Notes: generated from the sequence alone by a model not told the origin. Numbered from the stretch's first letter, positions 13,044 to 25,800 are shown. The stretch: DNA of 64,000 nucleotides from Persicaria tinctoria (GCA_037127255.1 JBANSL010000009.1:27782475-27846474); one strand, 5' to 3'. Numbers and translations: made by a program.

Positions 13044-13568
13044 TGAATCTGGCTCCACTGAGCAGCAGATTGAGTTCATTCTCGATAGCCAGAAAACACT
13101 GAAGATTCCTGATGATGAACCCATCTGGTCTATTTCTTCTGCACAATCCCCTGAGGAAAATGATCAGGCACTTCTGATGGATTTTATTTCTACTGAAACT
13201 GATAAATTGAAATCACCGCCATGGCTTTCGGTGCTCAAGAGCATGGCTACCTCTTCCATGGACCGCCCACAAGACGAGCTCTATAACTCGCTATCACTAT
13301 TCTTTTGGAGCAGCTAGTGGATCAAGTGTGTGATGAGATTGAAGCTTTGAGGCGCAGTGGAAAAGATGGATGGCGGCGATCATTCAACTGATGCCCATCT
13401 ATTGCTAGTCAAGGGGGATTCGAGGAGCACTGGAATGGTTGGTGGAGTATGGGACATGGGTTGGACCAGCATAGGATCTGCAGATCAACTTGAAGAGATC
13501 ACTAGAGTATTAATGAGCTACTCTTAGATGGATTAATAGACGAGATTCTTGTTGATCTTAGTCTCTAA
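13044..13568 (+). pseudogene. Third captured coding fragment, possibly a DUF4378/TRM-type C-terminus
   Basis: The frame entered from importin-5 at about 13043 stays open to 13317 and encodes an acidic, Ser-rich stretch (DDEPIWSISSAQSPEEND, LKSPPWLSVLKSMATSS). After a frame change near 13300 a second stretch reads LEQLVDQVCDEIEALRR. A later stretch reads GVWDMGWTSIGSADQLEE and, after another one-base shift, NELLLDGLIDEILVDLSL followed by TAA at 13566-13568. An acidic end with W-D and repeated E/L-rich helices is what the DUF4378 domain of TRM-like proteins looks like, so I suggest that family with low confidence. At least two frameshifts show decay. Confidence 0.4.
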
Positions 13569-13951
13569 CACTACAACATCTGTTCTTGTATAAGCAATCA
13601 GCACAATGAACCATTCCTGTATTCTTCATTATTGTTATAGATAGTTGTTGATTCATGTAAACACTATCAATATTAGCCTCTAACCATATCTATTGAAGCA
13701 TTACACTAGATAGTTGTTGATTCATGCTTGTTCGGCTACTATTCTAGGGAGATGAGGCCAATATACACCTTAAGGCTTTGAATGCTCATGCCTGATCGGC
13801 CTTTTGTGACTATATGTACAACACGTTGATCCAAAATTGAATGAATAATGGGGAGATTGTAGTAATAGATTTTTAGTTTAAGAAGAATCAAAATAGATTT
13901 TAGTTTGTATGAATAAAACTCTAAGTTTCATGAATAACACTATGAAATTTT

Positions 13952-14100
13952 AGAGTTGCACGACGTTGTTGTAAGAGTTGCACGACTCTGTTGTAAGAGT
14001 TGCACGCCTCTTGTTTTAAGAGTTGCATGACTCTATTTCAAGAGTTGCACGACTCTGTTGTAAGAGTTGCACGGCTCTGTTTTAAGAGTTGCACGACTCT
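13952..14100. repeat. 22-23-bp minisatellite, about seven units (array 1)
   Basis: The core agagttgcacgactct is followed by gttgta, gtttta or similar. Each core can fold on itself (AGAGT...ACTCT around TGCACG). The array lies downstream of the captured exons, and a second array of the same unit lies at 14550-14738. Confidence 0.9.
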
Positions 14101-14549
14101 TAAAACTAGATTTGGATCATATTTGTGAAATTGTTATCCATGCTTGATGGAATTGTTCGACATCATTTGATCGGCTTATGATTCAGTTGTCATGTGCTTC
14201 TTCGATTCTTTGTGAAATTGTTATCCATGCTTGTGCAACTCTAAAAAAAGTGTTGACATGGGAAAAAAAAGTGCTGACACGGAAAAAAAGTGCAACTCTA
14301 AACTCTACTTGGATCAAATTTGCACAATTTATGGTTATATTTGCACGATAAAAAGTTAAAAAAATAAAATAAATAAAAACTAGACTAGGGTCATATTTGC
14401 ACAACTTGTGATTAAATTTGCACAACGTCCTCTTATATTTGCACAACTTACTCTTATTTTTGCTCAACAATAGGTTATTTTTTTGCAAAACAATTGAGAT
14501 TTCTGAAATTGTTCTCAACATGATTTTATGTTCTCTCAATATTATTTTA

Positions 14550-14738
14550 AGAATTGCACGACTATGTTGTAAGAGTTGCACGACTATGTTGTAAGAGTTG
14601 CACGACTATGTTGCAAGAGTTACACGACCATGTTTTAAGAGTTGCACGACTCTGTTTTAATAGTTGCACGACTCTGTTGTAACAGTTGCACGACTCTTGT
14701 TTTAAGAGTTGCATGACTCTCTTGTAAGAGTTGCACGC
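14550..14738. repeat. 22-23-bp minisatellite, about eight or nine units (array 2)
   Basis: Same core as array 1, with gactat replacing gactct in the first units. Between the arrays (14220-14480) are scattered TTTGCACAACTT motifs of related sequence, suggesting an older and larger array. Confidence 0.88.
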
Positions 14739-14978
14739 CAGTACGTTTCACTTTAGGAAAGCTTTTATGAATTTTTGGTAGCGAGCCACTACAATCCAGC
14801 CCCCGGATCAACAGCAGTGATATTTGAAATACAAATTCACTATCCCACTTGGATGTCGAGTATTTCACCCACCTAAATCCAAGTACAGAATGTGATATTT
14901 GAAATACAAATTCAATATAGGCAATTAGAAGCATTAACATCAGAGTTTAAAATACACACTTGATAAAAATAAATAAAA

Positions 14979-15146
14979 AATCTCCTCATGTTCATTCTCT
15001 TTTTGAGTAACCCTCCTTCTGCATCAAAGTCCTCAGCATTAGCTTTCTCTGCCCTTTCACTTTTTCTGCTGGAACTAGCAGTAAGCACCTGCTTTATTTC
15101 ATCAACAATGGACTTCACCTAGCCTTCATCTAGAATTGGTCCAGAA
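14979..15146 (-). pseudogene. Importin-5 fragment, later exon, inverted relative to the first
   Basis: On the minus strand this reads SGPILDEG, stop, VKSIVDEIKQVLTASSSR, then KAEDFDAE-like residues, and after a one-base shift ENEHEEIF. It matches the conserved plant importin-5 stretch ILDExQVKSIVDEIK...TASS...AEDFD, which lies C-terminal to the segment captured at 12349-13043. The TAG at 15119-15121 replaces a Gln codon, and a frameshift follows near 15002. The orientation is opposite to the other importin-5 exons, so the two pieces came from separate capture events or a later inversion. Confidence 0.85.
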
Positions 15147-15439
15147 ATTTGACAAGAACAAAAGTGATTAAAAGAAAAACCATCCTCACAAGTTTTAATG
15201 AAATACAGAAATAGGTAGTTTTAATCAAGGAATCAAAAGCAATTACAAAACCAGGGAAGCATTCATTTATTGCATCCAACATACTAGAACATATTAAAAC
15301 TGATTCAGAAAACCAAGTCAGTGAGTAAAGCCAAGCATTACATTTCTTTCTTAGTCTTTTATGCCTCACAATCTGTACCAACAGCTAGAAAACATTGGGA
15401 TAAAGTACAAAAAATTCAAGCACTTGAAAACATTGGGAT

Positions 15440-15490
15440 CAAAGGTGACTTGGCCAACCTTCAAAAAAATCTCCTCATGTTCAAGCACTT
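15440..15490 (-). pseudogene. Short second copy of the importin-5 ENEQEEEIF-VGEV segment
   Basis: The minus strand reads EHEEIFLKVGQV, resembling the importin-5 residues that follow directly on the exon at 14979-15146. The shared block aatctcctcatgttca occurs in both places. It is flanked by repeats of ttcaagcacttgaaaaca (15417 and 15480), suggesting a small local duplication. Confidence 0.5.
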
Positions 15491-17610
15491 GAAAACAATG
15501 TAATCTGCTACTAAACTCAACCTGCAACTCTTCCCACATCTCTTGAGACCTGAAATTGTGATTGAGCTTCAAATAATGGAAATTTGAAGCAGATGGTCGG
15601 AAGCAAGATCAGTTTCAGAATTAACACTCAATGTCCGTCCAAAAATTTAGCTGCTCCTTGCAACATCAACAGACTAGACGGTATAAAGATAAACCATTCA
15701 AGCTGGCCTGCCAAATTGACACTGAAATATGCACAAAATGTTCTACAAAAGTGCACAAAAATAGTAGAGAAACAAGTCATTTCCACATAATATATATATT
15801 AAAATAAAAGAAAAAAATCCAAAGTAGCTAGTATAGGAAGGGGATCAACATTAATGCTCAAGTACACAAATCAAGCAATTTCATCCCAACTTCAACCCAA
15901 TTGCAGTACACAAATCCAGTACACAATTTCCATTACACGACTGAAAACAGTTTCTAGACTCTAGAGTCCTAACTCCTAACTCAGACGCAACAAACATGGG
16001 TTCAATTGAAGAACAGGAAATCCAAGCATTTACAAATCATATTGCCAAAACCTCAATTGGTAGAAATTATATTCTTTCTTAGCTTGAAATGCATCTGCGG
16101 TGTATTCAGTCGCGTAGATCAAACAGAGTTCCTTTCAATCAACACAAATAGCAGTTTCTGGACAAAAATCAGTTTGCAATCAAGCTGAATACAATACAAT
16201 ATATAGCACACTGAGCTTACCAATGAAATCGGAGATGAGGCGACCATGGGAGAAGCTTTGAGTACACCGCTACTATACAATTCACACAGAAGAGCCGCTA
16301 CCTCACACAGATCATCACAGACAAAATCAATTTCCTTATCAATCGATCTCCGATCGATTGAAGCACATGGTATAGATGCAGCAAGAAAGCAAATTGAAAG
16401 GGGAAAACAGAAGATATAGTCAATTACCTGTTCAGAGCTATCATTTCTGCCGTATATGAAGATGCAATGTACAGTCGGAAGCAAAAATTCGAGTTGCTTA
16501 TCAATCGATCGAAATCGATTGATAAGGAACTCAAACATAGCAGAAAGATCGAGGGAGCGCCGAAGTGCAAAAGCAAAAAAAAAACACTCTTCAATGGATG
16601 TACAGATCTGATCGAGACGGACGAGAACGAGGAGGTGCGACGGGAGAGTAGATCTGAGCAGCTTCGGGAGACCAGATCGGATGGTGCACGAGAAGCACGA
16701 TGGGAGATCGCTCGCTCTATCGATCGCTCGCGGATTTGAGGAAGAGGAAGAGGAAGACGGAGATCGGAGAAGGAGAAGCGCGGAGGACGAGAGGAGAGCG
16801 CGTTCCGAGAGGGAGAGCGCGGAGAGACGCGTGGGAGGAGAGAGAAAGGGTTTATATTGAGGACATTTTGCAAAAATGTCCCAAAACGCGGTTATTTCGC
16901 AAAATCAGCCCAATTTTGTGGCTATTTTGTAAAACCGCCCTTTATAAATATTCAACCCTATATCTTAATTAGGTAGAAAACTTATCGTTTTAGATAAATC
17001 TATCTAATATTATTAATGACAATTTAACAAAATATTTATAATACATGTCAAAATATTTAAAGTGAATATTTATAATACGTTAGATAATACCATATGTTCA
17101 TTTATATTTACATTGATCTATGTCAAAAATATAAACTAACTCCGGCCGTCTATGCAATTCCACTGCACAAGTAATGAATACAAATCTTTTTGCATCATTC
17201 ATTTTAAGAATATGTTTATTAATTAATATTATACCAAACATATCTAGGATTTTATATTTTTATTTCATCAAATCCTTAATGTATATAAAATTAAGTGTAT
17301 TTTGATATTTAAAAACTTTATAATGACCAAAAGTGAACGCATAAAAAAGGAGTTAGTATAAATTAGATTTAAAAGCATATAATATAAAATAAAATGTTCA
17401 ATTTTATATGATATTAGTATATTATATGTAGTTATTAAGTGAAGATAAATTAATCTAATTGAACTTGATAAAATAAATAATATTTGAAACATACTGTAAA
17501 ACCAAAATTTGAACAATTAGTAATTACGTAGTATGTTGAATTTATTTGAGATAAAAAAAACCGGGTTTTCTAAAAAATGGCTTACCCGTGGATAAAATAT
17601 TTTCAAAATA

Positions 17611-17960
17611 ATCCACTTTAAGGTAATTTCAAATTATAATAAATTAAAATTAAAATATAAGCTATAAGGTTATATTGAATATATTATGTAAAAGGATAAG
17701 TTTTTAGCTAACTATATTCGTTTATTAATTGATGTGGGCCAGAAATATAATACCACTTTAATCCAGAAAATGCCACGCAGGCAATAATCCATTTTAAGGT
17801 AATTTCAAATTATAATAAATTAAAATTAAAATATAAGTTATAAGGTTATATTGAATATATTATGTAAAAGAATAAGTTTTTAGCTAACTATATTCGTTTA
17901 ATAATTGATGTGGGCCAGAAATATAATACCACTTTAATCCAGAAAATGCCACGCAGGCAA
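17611..17960. repeat. 175-bp tandem duplication (two units)
   Basis: Two units start with aatcca(c/t)tttaaggtaat and end with ccacgcaggca. They differ at only a few sites. The middle of the unit (ttaattgatgtgggcca) also occurs inverted at 8830-8925. Confidence 0.92.
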
Positions 17961-18348
17961 AAATAATCCCGCTTTAATCCATAAAATTTTGTGGCCGCGA
18001 GGTCGCTCCATTGGTCTCTGTTTTAGTATTTTATATAGATATAGATTATGTTAGTCATTTTTAAATTAATGTAAAATAAAATAAAGTCTTTAAGAGATTA
18101 TATTTTTCAGGAAATATACACAGAACTCGATTTCTTGATAAATAGCGGTGCTGAATTTTTTTATAAAAAAAAATACATTTCAATCTATTTATATACATAA
18201 ATTATACACTATTATGACAAAAACTTTTATTACTCAATTTATTTTGTAATCTATTTATTTATTATATTTTGTGTGATCAAATTACTTTTCTTAATATATT
18301 AAATTTGTTATTTTGCATCCCAAACAAAAAGGTAATAGTAGTTGAAAA

Positions 18349-18406
18349 CATCTTATATAACCAAAATTATGTTTATACATCTTATATAACCAAAATTATG
18401 TTTATA
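18349..18406. repeat. 29-bp direct duplication, two exact copies
   Basis: The unit catcttatataaccaaaat + tatgtttata occurs twice back to back. Confidence 0.93.
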
Positions 18407-18799
18407 CATTTTTATCAGTTGAAAACATATTTAATTTTAAAATTGTTAATAAATTTTACCAAGACGACTAATCTCATAGACTTGGGATTGTATTTTGATA
18501 GTAATAGTGGTTATTGCCCTCGAATTTTCCCTCAAATTTGACATCAAATTAACTCTAAAAATCGAGGGTATATTCGATGTCAGTAGCTTCAAATATACCC
18601 TTAAGTTCTTACTTTCGAGGCTATTAACCATTTTTTCTCAAGCATTTCATTTTTCTTCTAGTTTTTTAATAATTTTATTTCAATCTGTTGTTTTGCTATT
18701 CAAACAACCTATATATGTTTCTTTATTTTTTTTAATTTTAATTCAAGTTGTTGTTTTGCAATTCGAACAACCTAGATATACTGGCTTATTGTTGCCCTC

Positions 18800-19265
18800 A
18801 ACACATCGAATAATCGATTAGATAGCAAGGAAATATCTTCATTAATATCACCCAAAGATGTTGTTGCTTGGGGACTAGTCATTTCTTCTCCAAAATCCAA
18901 AGGATCCCTAAACACCTCAGTGGGACAACTTACTTGATCATTATGATCAATTAAAGTGCAAAATCAAATGATTCGTGACGAGGAATAAAACTCGGCCTGG
19001 CTGCATCGAAAACCATTATCCGAGGAGGATTCAAATGTTCAAACATATACATTTTGATCCCAAAGAAATGCAAGACATTAACAGTAGAGCTCGATGGTTC
19101 ATCTGATCGATGCATTACTTGGGCTGATGGTGTCTCTCCTTGTGCAGTCCACTCATAATAGTTGTTAACAAAACCCTTTCGATATAGATTACAACGAATG
19201 TTATCCTCCGTCTCAAAATTTCCATTTTTACATTTCATACAAGGGATTTTATCTTCTCATCATCC
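18800..19265 (-). pseudogene. CACTA transposase N-terminus (transposase-associated domain), broken
   Basis: The minus strand encodes KIPCMKCKNGNFETED, then LYRKGFVNNYYEWTAQGE. These match the transposase-associated domain of plant En/Spm proteins: a C-x2-C pair, LYRKGF, and a Trp followed by GE. The frame continues through HFFGIKMYMFEHLNPPRI and VFDAARPSF to a stop at 18951. After a shift it goes on as TEVFRDPLDFGEEMTSPQ until about 18800, where subterminal-type repeat DNA takes over. The catalytic DDE part is missing, so this copy cannot transpose itself. Confidence 0.82.
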
Positions 19266-19800
19266 ATCAAATGCACTTATGAAGTCTTAAATTTGATGAA
19301 TTTTTTAACATCGTCAAGAAATTCTGAAGACCACTCACCCCCATGTGATAGATGCTTATTGTACATCCAATTGTGATTCTCCATTTGACTTGTGAAAAAA
19401 TATTGTAAATCATTATATTTTCGTCGAATTGTCCCTCAAAATTGATCTCAAATTGCTCTACAAATCTTGTATAGCCTCGAAACAAAGAACTTGAGGCTAT
19501 ACTCGACGCCACTAGCTTCCAATATACACTCAAGTTCTTACCTTCGAGGCCATGAACCAATTTTTTCTTATGCATTTCATTTTTCTTCCTTTTTTTTATA
19601 ATTTTATTTCAAGTTATTGTTTTGCATTAAATAACAATAAAACTAGCCTTAAAGTACATTACCCTACACTAGGGTTTAAGGTTAAAAAGCCTTGATTTTG
19701 GCCTAAAAAATATCTATAAGATCGAAGTTTAAAGGTTAGAGAATAACATTGCCCTCAAATTTTTTTTCTCAGATTTGCCCTCGATGTCCATCTTAAACCA

Positions 19801-22800
19801 TGTAACGGCCCGGGATTATGATTCCCGAGTTACGTTTCGATGGATTAAACCCCTCGTTAGGACCTTGCGCCCCGAGTACAGGTTGAAGGTTTCAAAACTT
19901 ACTTTAATGTTTTCAAGGGGGATTTCATACCCAAAATCGAAGGGATCGTTGGAATCCCCGGGGAAGTCCCCTGTACCTGTCGTAATCTACGCGTGGAAAC
20001 CAGAATCATGTGACTAGCGAAAACAAGTATAATACAAAAGTGTGCCACGGCAGAGCCGGGTCAAAACGGAGTCTAAAGTGAAAATCCAAAAATGTAATCA
20101 GAGTCTGGTGAAGTCTATAACTCCAGCACTCACTCTCCGCCAAAAAAATGACCCGCGCAATAAGCAAACAGCACCGATAGGATGAACATAAATAATACCT
20201 AAAAAAATTGATATGGGGCGGGATCAGATCGATGCCCACTTAACTCTGCATCCCTACCATAAGCACACATATACGCTATTCCTAATAAAGATGCTTCTAG
20301 ATGCATGGCGGAATATTAACACACTAACACGCTCCTAAGATCAAGTGCATAATAATAATAAGGCCTTAGCACAGAATACCAAGTGGTATATCCCTCTCCT
20401 ACCTCCACCCCTTCCGACAGGCGGAGACTGGCCAGCTCGTGAATGCATTCATTCATAATAGGGCGGCACGCATGCCTAACCCGCTCCACAATAAAGCCCG
20501 CAGGCATATCATAATATAAGGAAGCACTCGATTGACTCAGGGTACCCGATGAGGCTGGGCTACCCTATGACCCTAGCAAAGACTCTAGGACTATCACAGA
20601 TACGACCGTTCTGTTTACATACACATAGAGAAGTAGAATGCTCAACGATCAATGCAACCTAGCATGGTACTACATGGCATGCTGATCATGAATGCAACAC
20701 CTAGTATATCATGTACCTAAAGCAGGGAATAGCTCTATTCAATCTGAGTAAGCTCCGAAGAGACTTACCTGGCGGTGCAGAACAGCAAGACAAGCATTAC
20801 GATAGATTACAGATCACCTAGATACATATCATAACGTCCATATAAGTCTACATTTAACCATTCAAGCACTCAAGCATATCATCCAACAAGAATAGCAACC
20901 ATATCGCAAACATCATTTCGTCAAGTTCAGCCGTTCATCATATTGCCACATTCCACGAGACCATATCATTCTCATCATTCCATTCAGCCACATTCAATTC
21001 ATGTATTCGCCACACTATATCCGCATATCACATATATCAAGTTCATCATATTCATCATATCTCGAAAGCATAAATTAACGATACACAAGTCTGACACTTC
21101 ATCTCATGTCGTTATTCAATCAATCATGCCATTAGTACACATCAATCATGATATTAGTCAACCATTCACATCAATCATGCTAGTTAGCCACCAATCACAC
21201 AATTCCCGAGTTAGTCCCGAAACCGCTTTAAAATCCTAATCAACTAGTTGGAAATTTCGATCCTTGAAAACGCTCGACAAATTTCCTTTTTAAATCTCCA
21301 AGTCTCATAATATTATAATTTCTTTAATCTTAAAATAATGATTTATATTTTAATCCCAATAATATTATATAATATTCCAAATACTATTTTCTTTAAACAT
21401 TTTCGTAAAATATTTCTAAATCCTCTAAAGAAAATAATCCCGACCATTTATTTTAAATAAAATCAGCCTTTAGCTAAATTACCGGAAACCACCCTTATTT
21501 TTAACCCAATTCATTTTGTTCTTGGAAATAAAAGGCCCAATTCATTTGTTTTGTTAAAATAGAACAACTGGTCCAAAGTCTCATTTTGATTGTTTTGGAA
21601 AAATAGGCCCAACAATCACTCTTTCTCCCTTCATTTTAAAACATCCGGATTCTTTTTTAAAAAAAACAAATGGGACCCAATGGAGATGATGTGGCAGTGA
21701 GGTGGAACAGGACCCCACAACCTTCTTCCCTTTCTAATTGAAAGAAAGAACGAAAGAAATACAGAGAGGCTCAGTTGAAAACGGCGGAAGCAGGAAGGGA
21801 GGATTGGGCTGCCGGCGACAAAGGCGTCTCCGACCACCCAACCCGTCCTCATGAACACGAAAGGCACTCAGAACGCAACCAAGGAAGAGGGTAAAGGGGA
21901 GGAGCTCACCGAGTTTGATTCGCCGGAAAACGCTCGAACGGAGCTCGATTGGACTCGGTTTTGTCTCGCCGGAGATGGATTCCCGTCGGAGACCGCCTAG
22001 GGAGGACTAAGGAGGGTTAAAGTCGAGACTTTTCGCAGTTTGGAATCGAAAGGAAAGGAAACGGGACCTTACCGCTCGGGATCGGGAAAACGGAAGAGGG
22101 AGGGAGGCGGTGGCGGCGTCGGCTCCACCTACTCCACCTAGTGGCCGCTGGCTACTTCTGATGGACTCGACTGCTGCTGGCGGCGGCCCAAGGAGGTGCT
22201 GTTGCTGCTTTCGGTTGGAGAGGATGGAAGAACGAGGTGGGCGTTTTTCTCTCGGCAAACAGGGACGAGAAATGGAGCTGCGATGGTGGTGTTGGCGGCA
22301 AAGGAGCCAAAGGGAGGTTGTTTGTGTGGATGCCAAAATGGAGGAAGGAAAGTAGGGAAGGATTGGGTTTCAGATTTCTGAAATTTGGCAGGGGTGGTCT
22401 CTTCGAAGACAATGCCATATAGAGTAGAGGAGAGGGGAGGGGTTTGTTTGGCTTGGGTCCTTATGAGCTGTAAAAGTGAGTCAAAGATTCTGAATTTTTT
22501 GAAGGAGAGGAATTGTTGTTTGTTTCCCGAAAAGAAATGGAGTAAGAGGAGAGGGATAGAAGTAGAAGAGATAAGATTTTACCAAAAGGGGGAGGAGACG
22601 AGTTAGATCGGATAAGAGTTGGGGAATATGACGGAATTGCAGTTTCGAGTCGAAAGTTTGAATTTTCGACGACTGGTCTCTTGAATTCCGCTTTAAGAAT
22701 TTTTAAGTTCGATTTATTAAATTTAGGACGAGTTTTCTTTGTAATATTCAAATTAAATTCATGTTAAATTCATTTTTAATTTCTTTTTTTTTCCGAAATT

Positions 22801-22826
22801 AAGATTTGAAAATCCGAGCCTTTACA
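19801..22826 (-). repeat. 3' LTR of the LARD-like element
   Basis: Begins TGTAACGGCCCGGG and ends GAGCCTTTACA on the plus strand. It contains a GC-rich segment (about 21750-22450) that produces several overlapping ORFs on both strands, which I regard as chance frames. Confidence 0.95.
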
Positions 22827-25800
22827 TCATCGACCTCTAAAAACAAGTCTCGTCCCCGAGACTAAAACCAAAGCAAGTTAGGGGATGATGTTTGAAATAG
22901 GTGAGTCTAAGGACCATTTCATCGACCCCGTAAGTGCCTCATAAGTGCCCCTATGAGACTCTCACAGTATCGTCGTCATGATCACAATATCCCCGATAGG
23001 TCGTAGTGAGAGTGTGATATGGGCCCTTACCACATCCTTACCCCGACTTCTCGGTCATATCATAACTCAAAAAGCACTATGACATCTTCACTAGGTCTTA
23101 GCAAACAGTCTATAAGGGCCCCTATAAAATGCATGTATCCACTTTGTGGGACGTCATAACGCAAGCTCGGCTAGAAAATTTCAAGGGGGGGGGGGGGTCT
23201 CAGTTTGAAAGGTTTGTTTCAAAATCATTGACATTCTCAATCGCATTAAATTTCCCAAAGTCCAAGTTAGTTCTTTTTAAACATCATTCAAATCCCTTAA
23301 CCCGATGTTAGTGGATCAAGTTTCAACTTCAGGAGGTGGAATCATCCACCTCTAAGGGCTAATCCCATATTTTCTCCCTATATTCCAAGTCAAAATCAAA
23401 TTCCATCAATTAAGTCCTAACATCCTCTCAATTCCAGTTCACGACATCATATAACATAGCACTCGTATCATACATTCATAAACAAATCATATCCATGTCA
23501 AGGATAGTCACATATCATAACAGATCTAGCATAGTATCGTATATAGTAGCATTTATCATAACATATGAGGGGTTGCACATTGTATCAATCAGATAATCAC
23601 ATAATACCCTTACTAACTACCAAGCATCCTCACATTTAGAGGCATCAAGGACCTCCGCACACTAGCATTTCATCGAGTTCAGGGGGGCAACTATGTTAGT
23701 ACTAACAATTCACTATCGTCTATGGCAATACATCAAGGAATCAACATCGTCTAAGCAGATAATTCGCATCACATCCAGCCCCAAGTAAAGCATACACCAA
23801 GTCACATCCTCAAGAAAATCTGCCTACAATTACCAACCATAACAAGACTCGACCACCATTCCCTACCTCTCGCAAAAAGATCATCATTACCTCGGTCTAC
23901 CAACTCAATCCAACACTAGTTCTAGACATCATTGCATCCCGCTTATCATATAACCCACTCATAGACAATCTCTATAGTCTCATAATCATCCGCACTTCAA
24001 GGCCTACATCCCAAGCCGAATTACTAGGTATCCCAACTCTTGTGCCATCAAGTCATCTAAGAGCCAGCCTACTTCGACATCCCGAACTCAAATCCTACTC
24101 GACTACCTAAAACCATATCTCGGAGTTCTCAATCGCACAATTTCCTTATTCTGGCAAGCTTAACAACTCGACCGATTACCAATACTCTCTATAAAGCATA
24201 CCCTCATCCTAGAGGTTCTCTACCGATCCCATTCTCACCTCCCAAGAGAAATCCCAAGTCCTATACTGAACCGCCCTCACGATCTATCTAGACATTTCTC
24301 AACAATCTCGCTGACTCTTCCTAGGCTCTCGACCATCATCTCCCAAAGGGACATCTCAACTCACCTTGCTAACCTGATCATACTTCCCGCACCACTAACC
24401 ACTCTCACTAACCATCCACCTCTAAGAACCCAACTTACACTGACCATCTCACATCTGTCACTCCTGACCAGCTCTAACACTGAAACCCATCTAGTGCTAC
24501 TCCCAACCACGAATCACTAGAACCTCATCACTAGCACCTATCCTCAAAGACCAACCACTGATTCTACCTACTCGTCCCATTTTGAATCTCACAAAACCTA
24601 AACATCCACGACTTCACAGCCGACCTATTCTAGATCATCGTCTCAGCATATTCTCAAATTTCCTCATTCCAAATCTTACTAAACCATAACCATTCAAAAT
24701 CCTCAAGTCGTCCTACTCTAGTTCCTCATCTCTTCATATCCTTAAATTGCCTCAAGCTCATACTTCTTAACCATGACACCTTACCATCCAAGGCCTTCTT
24801 TTACCGATCATCATTTCCAAGGAATCCCTAAATCGTCCTCATCCGGGTTTCCCAAGTACCGCCATTTCGCAAACCTTCTAAAATCCTTCATCCTCTAGTG
24901 CTCTCAATGCCTTACGCTTGCCTAGCTCCCAAACTCATGCTCAAAATTTCCCTATCTCAACCTCCAGCCCACAATCTTACTAGAAATCTCAATGACATTC
25001 TCACCTAACTAGCAACCTTCCCTCGAAGATTCATCTCATGTCCTCAATTACCTCCTTAGCCAAAGCAATTTACACACATCTATCTTGATTCCTTCCTTAT
25101 ACTAGACTCCCCCAACAACGCATCTAGAATTCCTTCCTTCATGAATTCTCCAAGCACTACCAATTCTATCAAAACAATCCCCAAATACCCATCACACGTA
25201 TAACCCTGATATGAACAACCAAATAATGAAGATCGACAAATTCCCAAGCGACCTTATACTACTCTTTCTTAGCAATTCCTCATTCTCATCCTTTACCCAA
25301 ACCGTTCCCAATCATTGCATATACAACCTAGTTCCAAATTCTACGATTTCTTAGACATTCCTTAACCGATCATCCTCAAAACTGCCCACGATCTGCTTTC
25401 TAAACTATCTAGGCACCTTCTCCTCGCACACTTACCCGTCTATCAACACATCCCCTCAAGAGTCCTTCCGATCCACCTTTACTCACTCATCCACCTCTAG
25501 AACTACACTACCCGCCAACGCTATTTCCCTTCACTACCTCTAACGAAGACCTCTCCCTCGGAATCTTACCACACCGACTCTACTACTCATCTAAGGCCTA
25601 CCTGAAAACTCGACTCTATTCACATACCACTATCTCCGACAAGTCCCAACTCGCTCGACTCTACCCAAGCTAACACATCCTTCCTGCACTTCATCCCACC
25701 CAACCAACGACCAGATACAAAGACCTCAAACCTACCTATCACTCTTCAATCTAGCTTACTAAAGAACCTCACGACTCATACTTAGAGAAAAACGTCATCA

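Larger units (their letters stand above)
8931..16949. mobile_element. Mutator-like element of Pack-MULE type with chimeric gene content
   Basis: The two ends are inverted copies of each other for about 110 bp: 8931-9040 against the reverse complement of 16850-16949. Both share TTTATAAA, runs such as TTTGCGAAATAG, and a block ending in CAAAATGGCCCC or its relative. This kind of TIR is typical of plant Mutator-like elements. Near-identical 19-bp direct repeats (8911-8929 and 16956-16974, one mismatch) flank it; they are longer than the usual 9-bp TSD and six bases off the right TIR, so the exact ends are unsettled. Inside, each end carries GC-rich leader-like DNA, then exons from at least two identified host genes with introns kept, some inverted. 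No transposase was found. Capture is therefore at DNA level. Confidence 0.72.
16950..18480. other. AT-rich intergenic DNA with a tandem duplication
   Basis: Very AT-rich, with no convincing coding frame. It contains a 175-bp tandem duplication (17611-17960) and a 29-bp exact duplication (18349-18406). At about 18045 the reverse strand begins TCTATATCTATATAAAAT, a sequence similar to Helitron 5' ends; no matching 3' end was located. Confidence 0.5.

Noticed and set aside
13952..14738. CRISPR-like regular repeats
   Set aside because: Units are directly adjacent without unique spacers, in a plant nuclear context; an ordinary minisatellite.
16119..16873. Minus-strand frames of 139 and 149 codons and plus-strand frames of 90 codons
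   Set aside because: GC-rich leader next to the right TIR of the Mutator-like element. A short exon-like stretch (CDDLCEVAALLCELYSSG) at 16230-16330 was considered but I could not assign it.
17268..17516. 82-codon minus-strand ORF
   Set aside because: AT-rich chance frame of I/L/F/Y residues.
18045..18060. Helitron 5' end on the minus strand
   Set aside because: The TCTATATCTATAT start is suggestive but AT-rich chance matches are likely and no hairpin-CTRR end was found to the left.
22007..22606. Cluster of ORFs repeated at 30121-30720
   Set aside because: Identical because they are in the two LTR copies of one element; low-complexity frames without recognisable domain.
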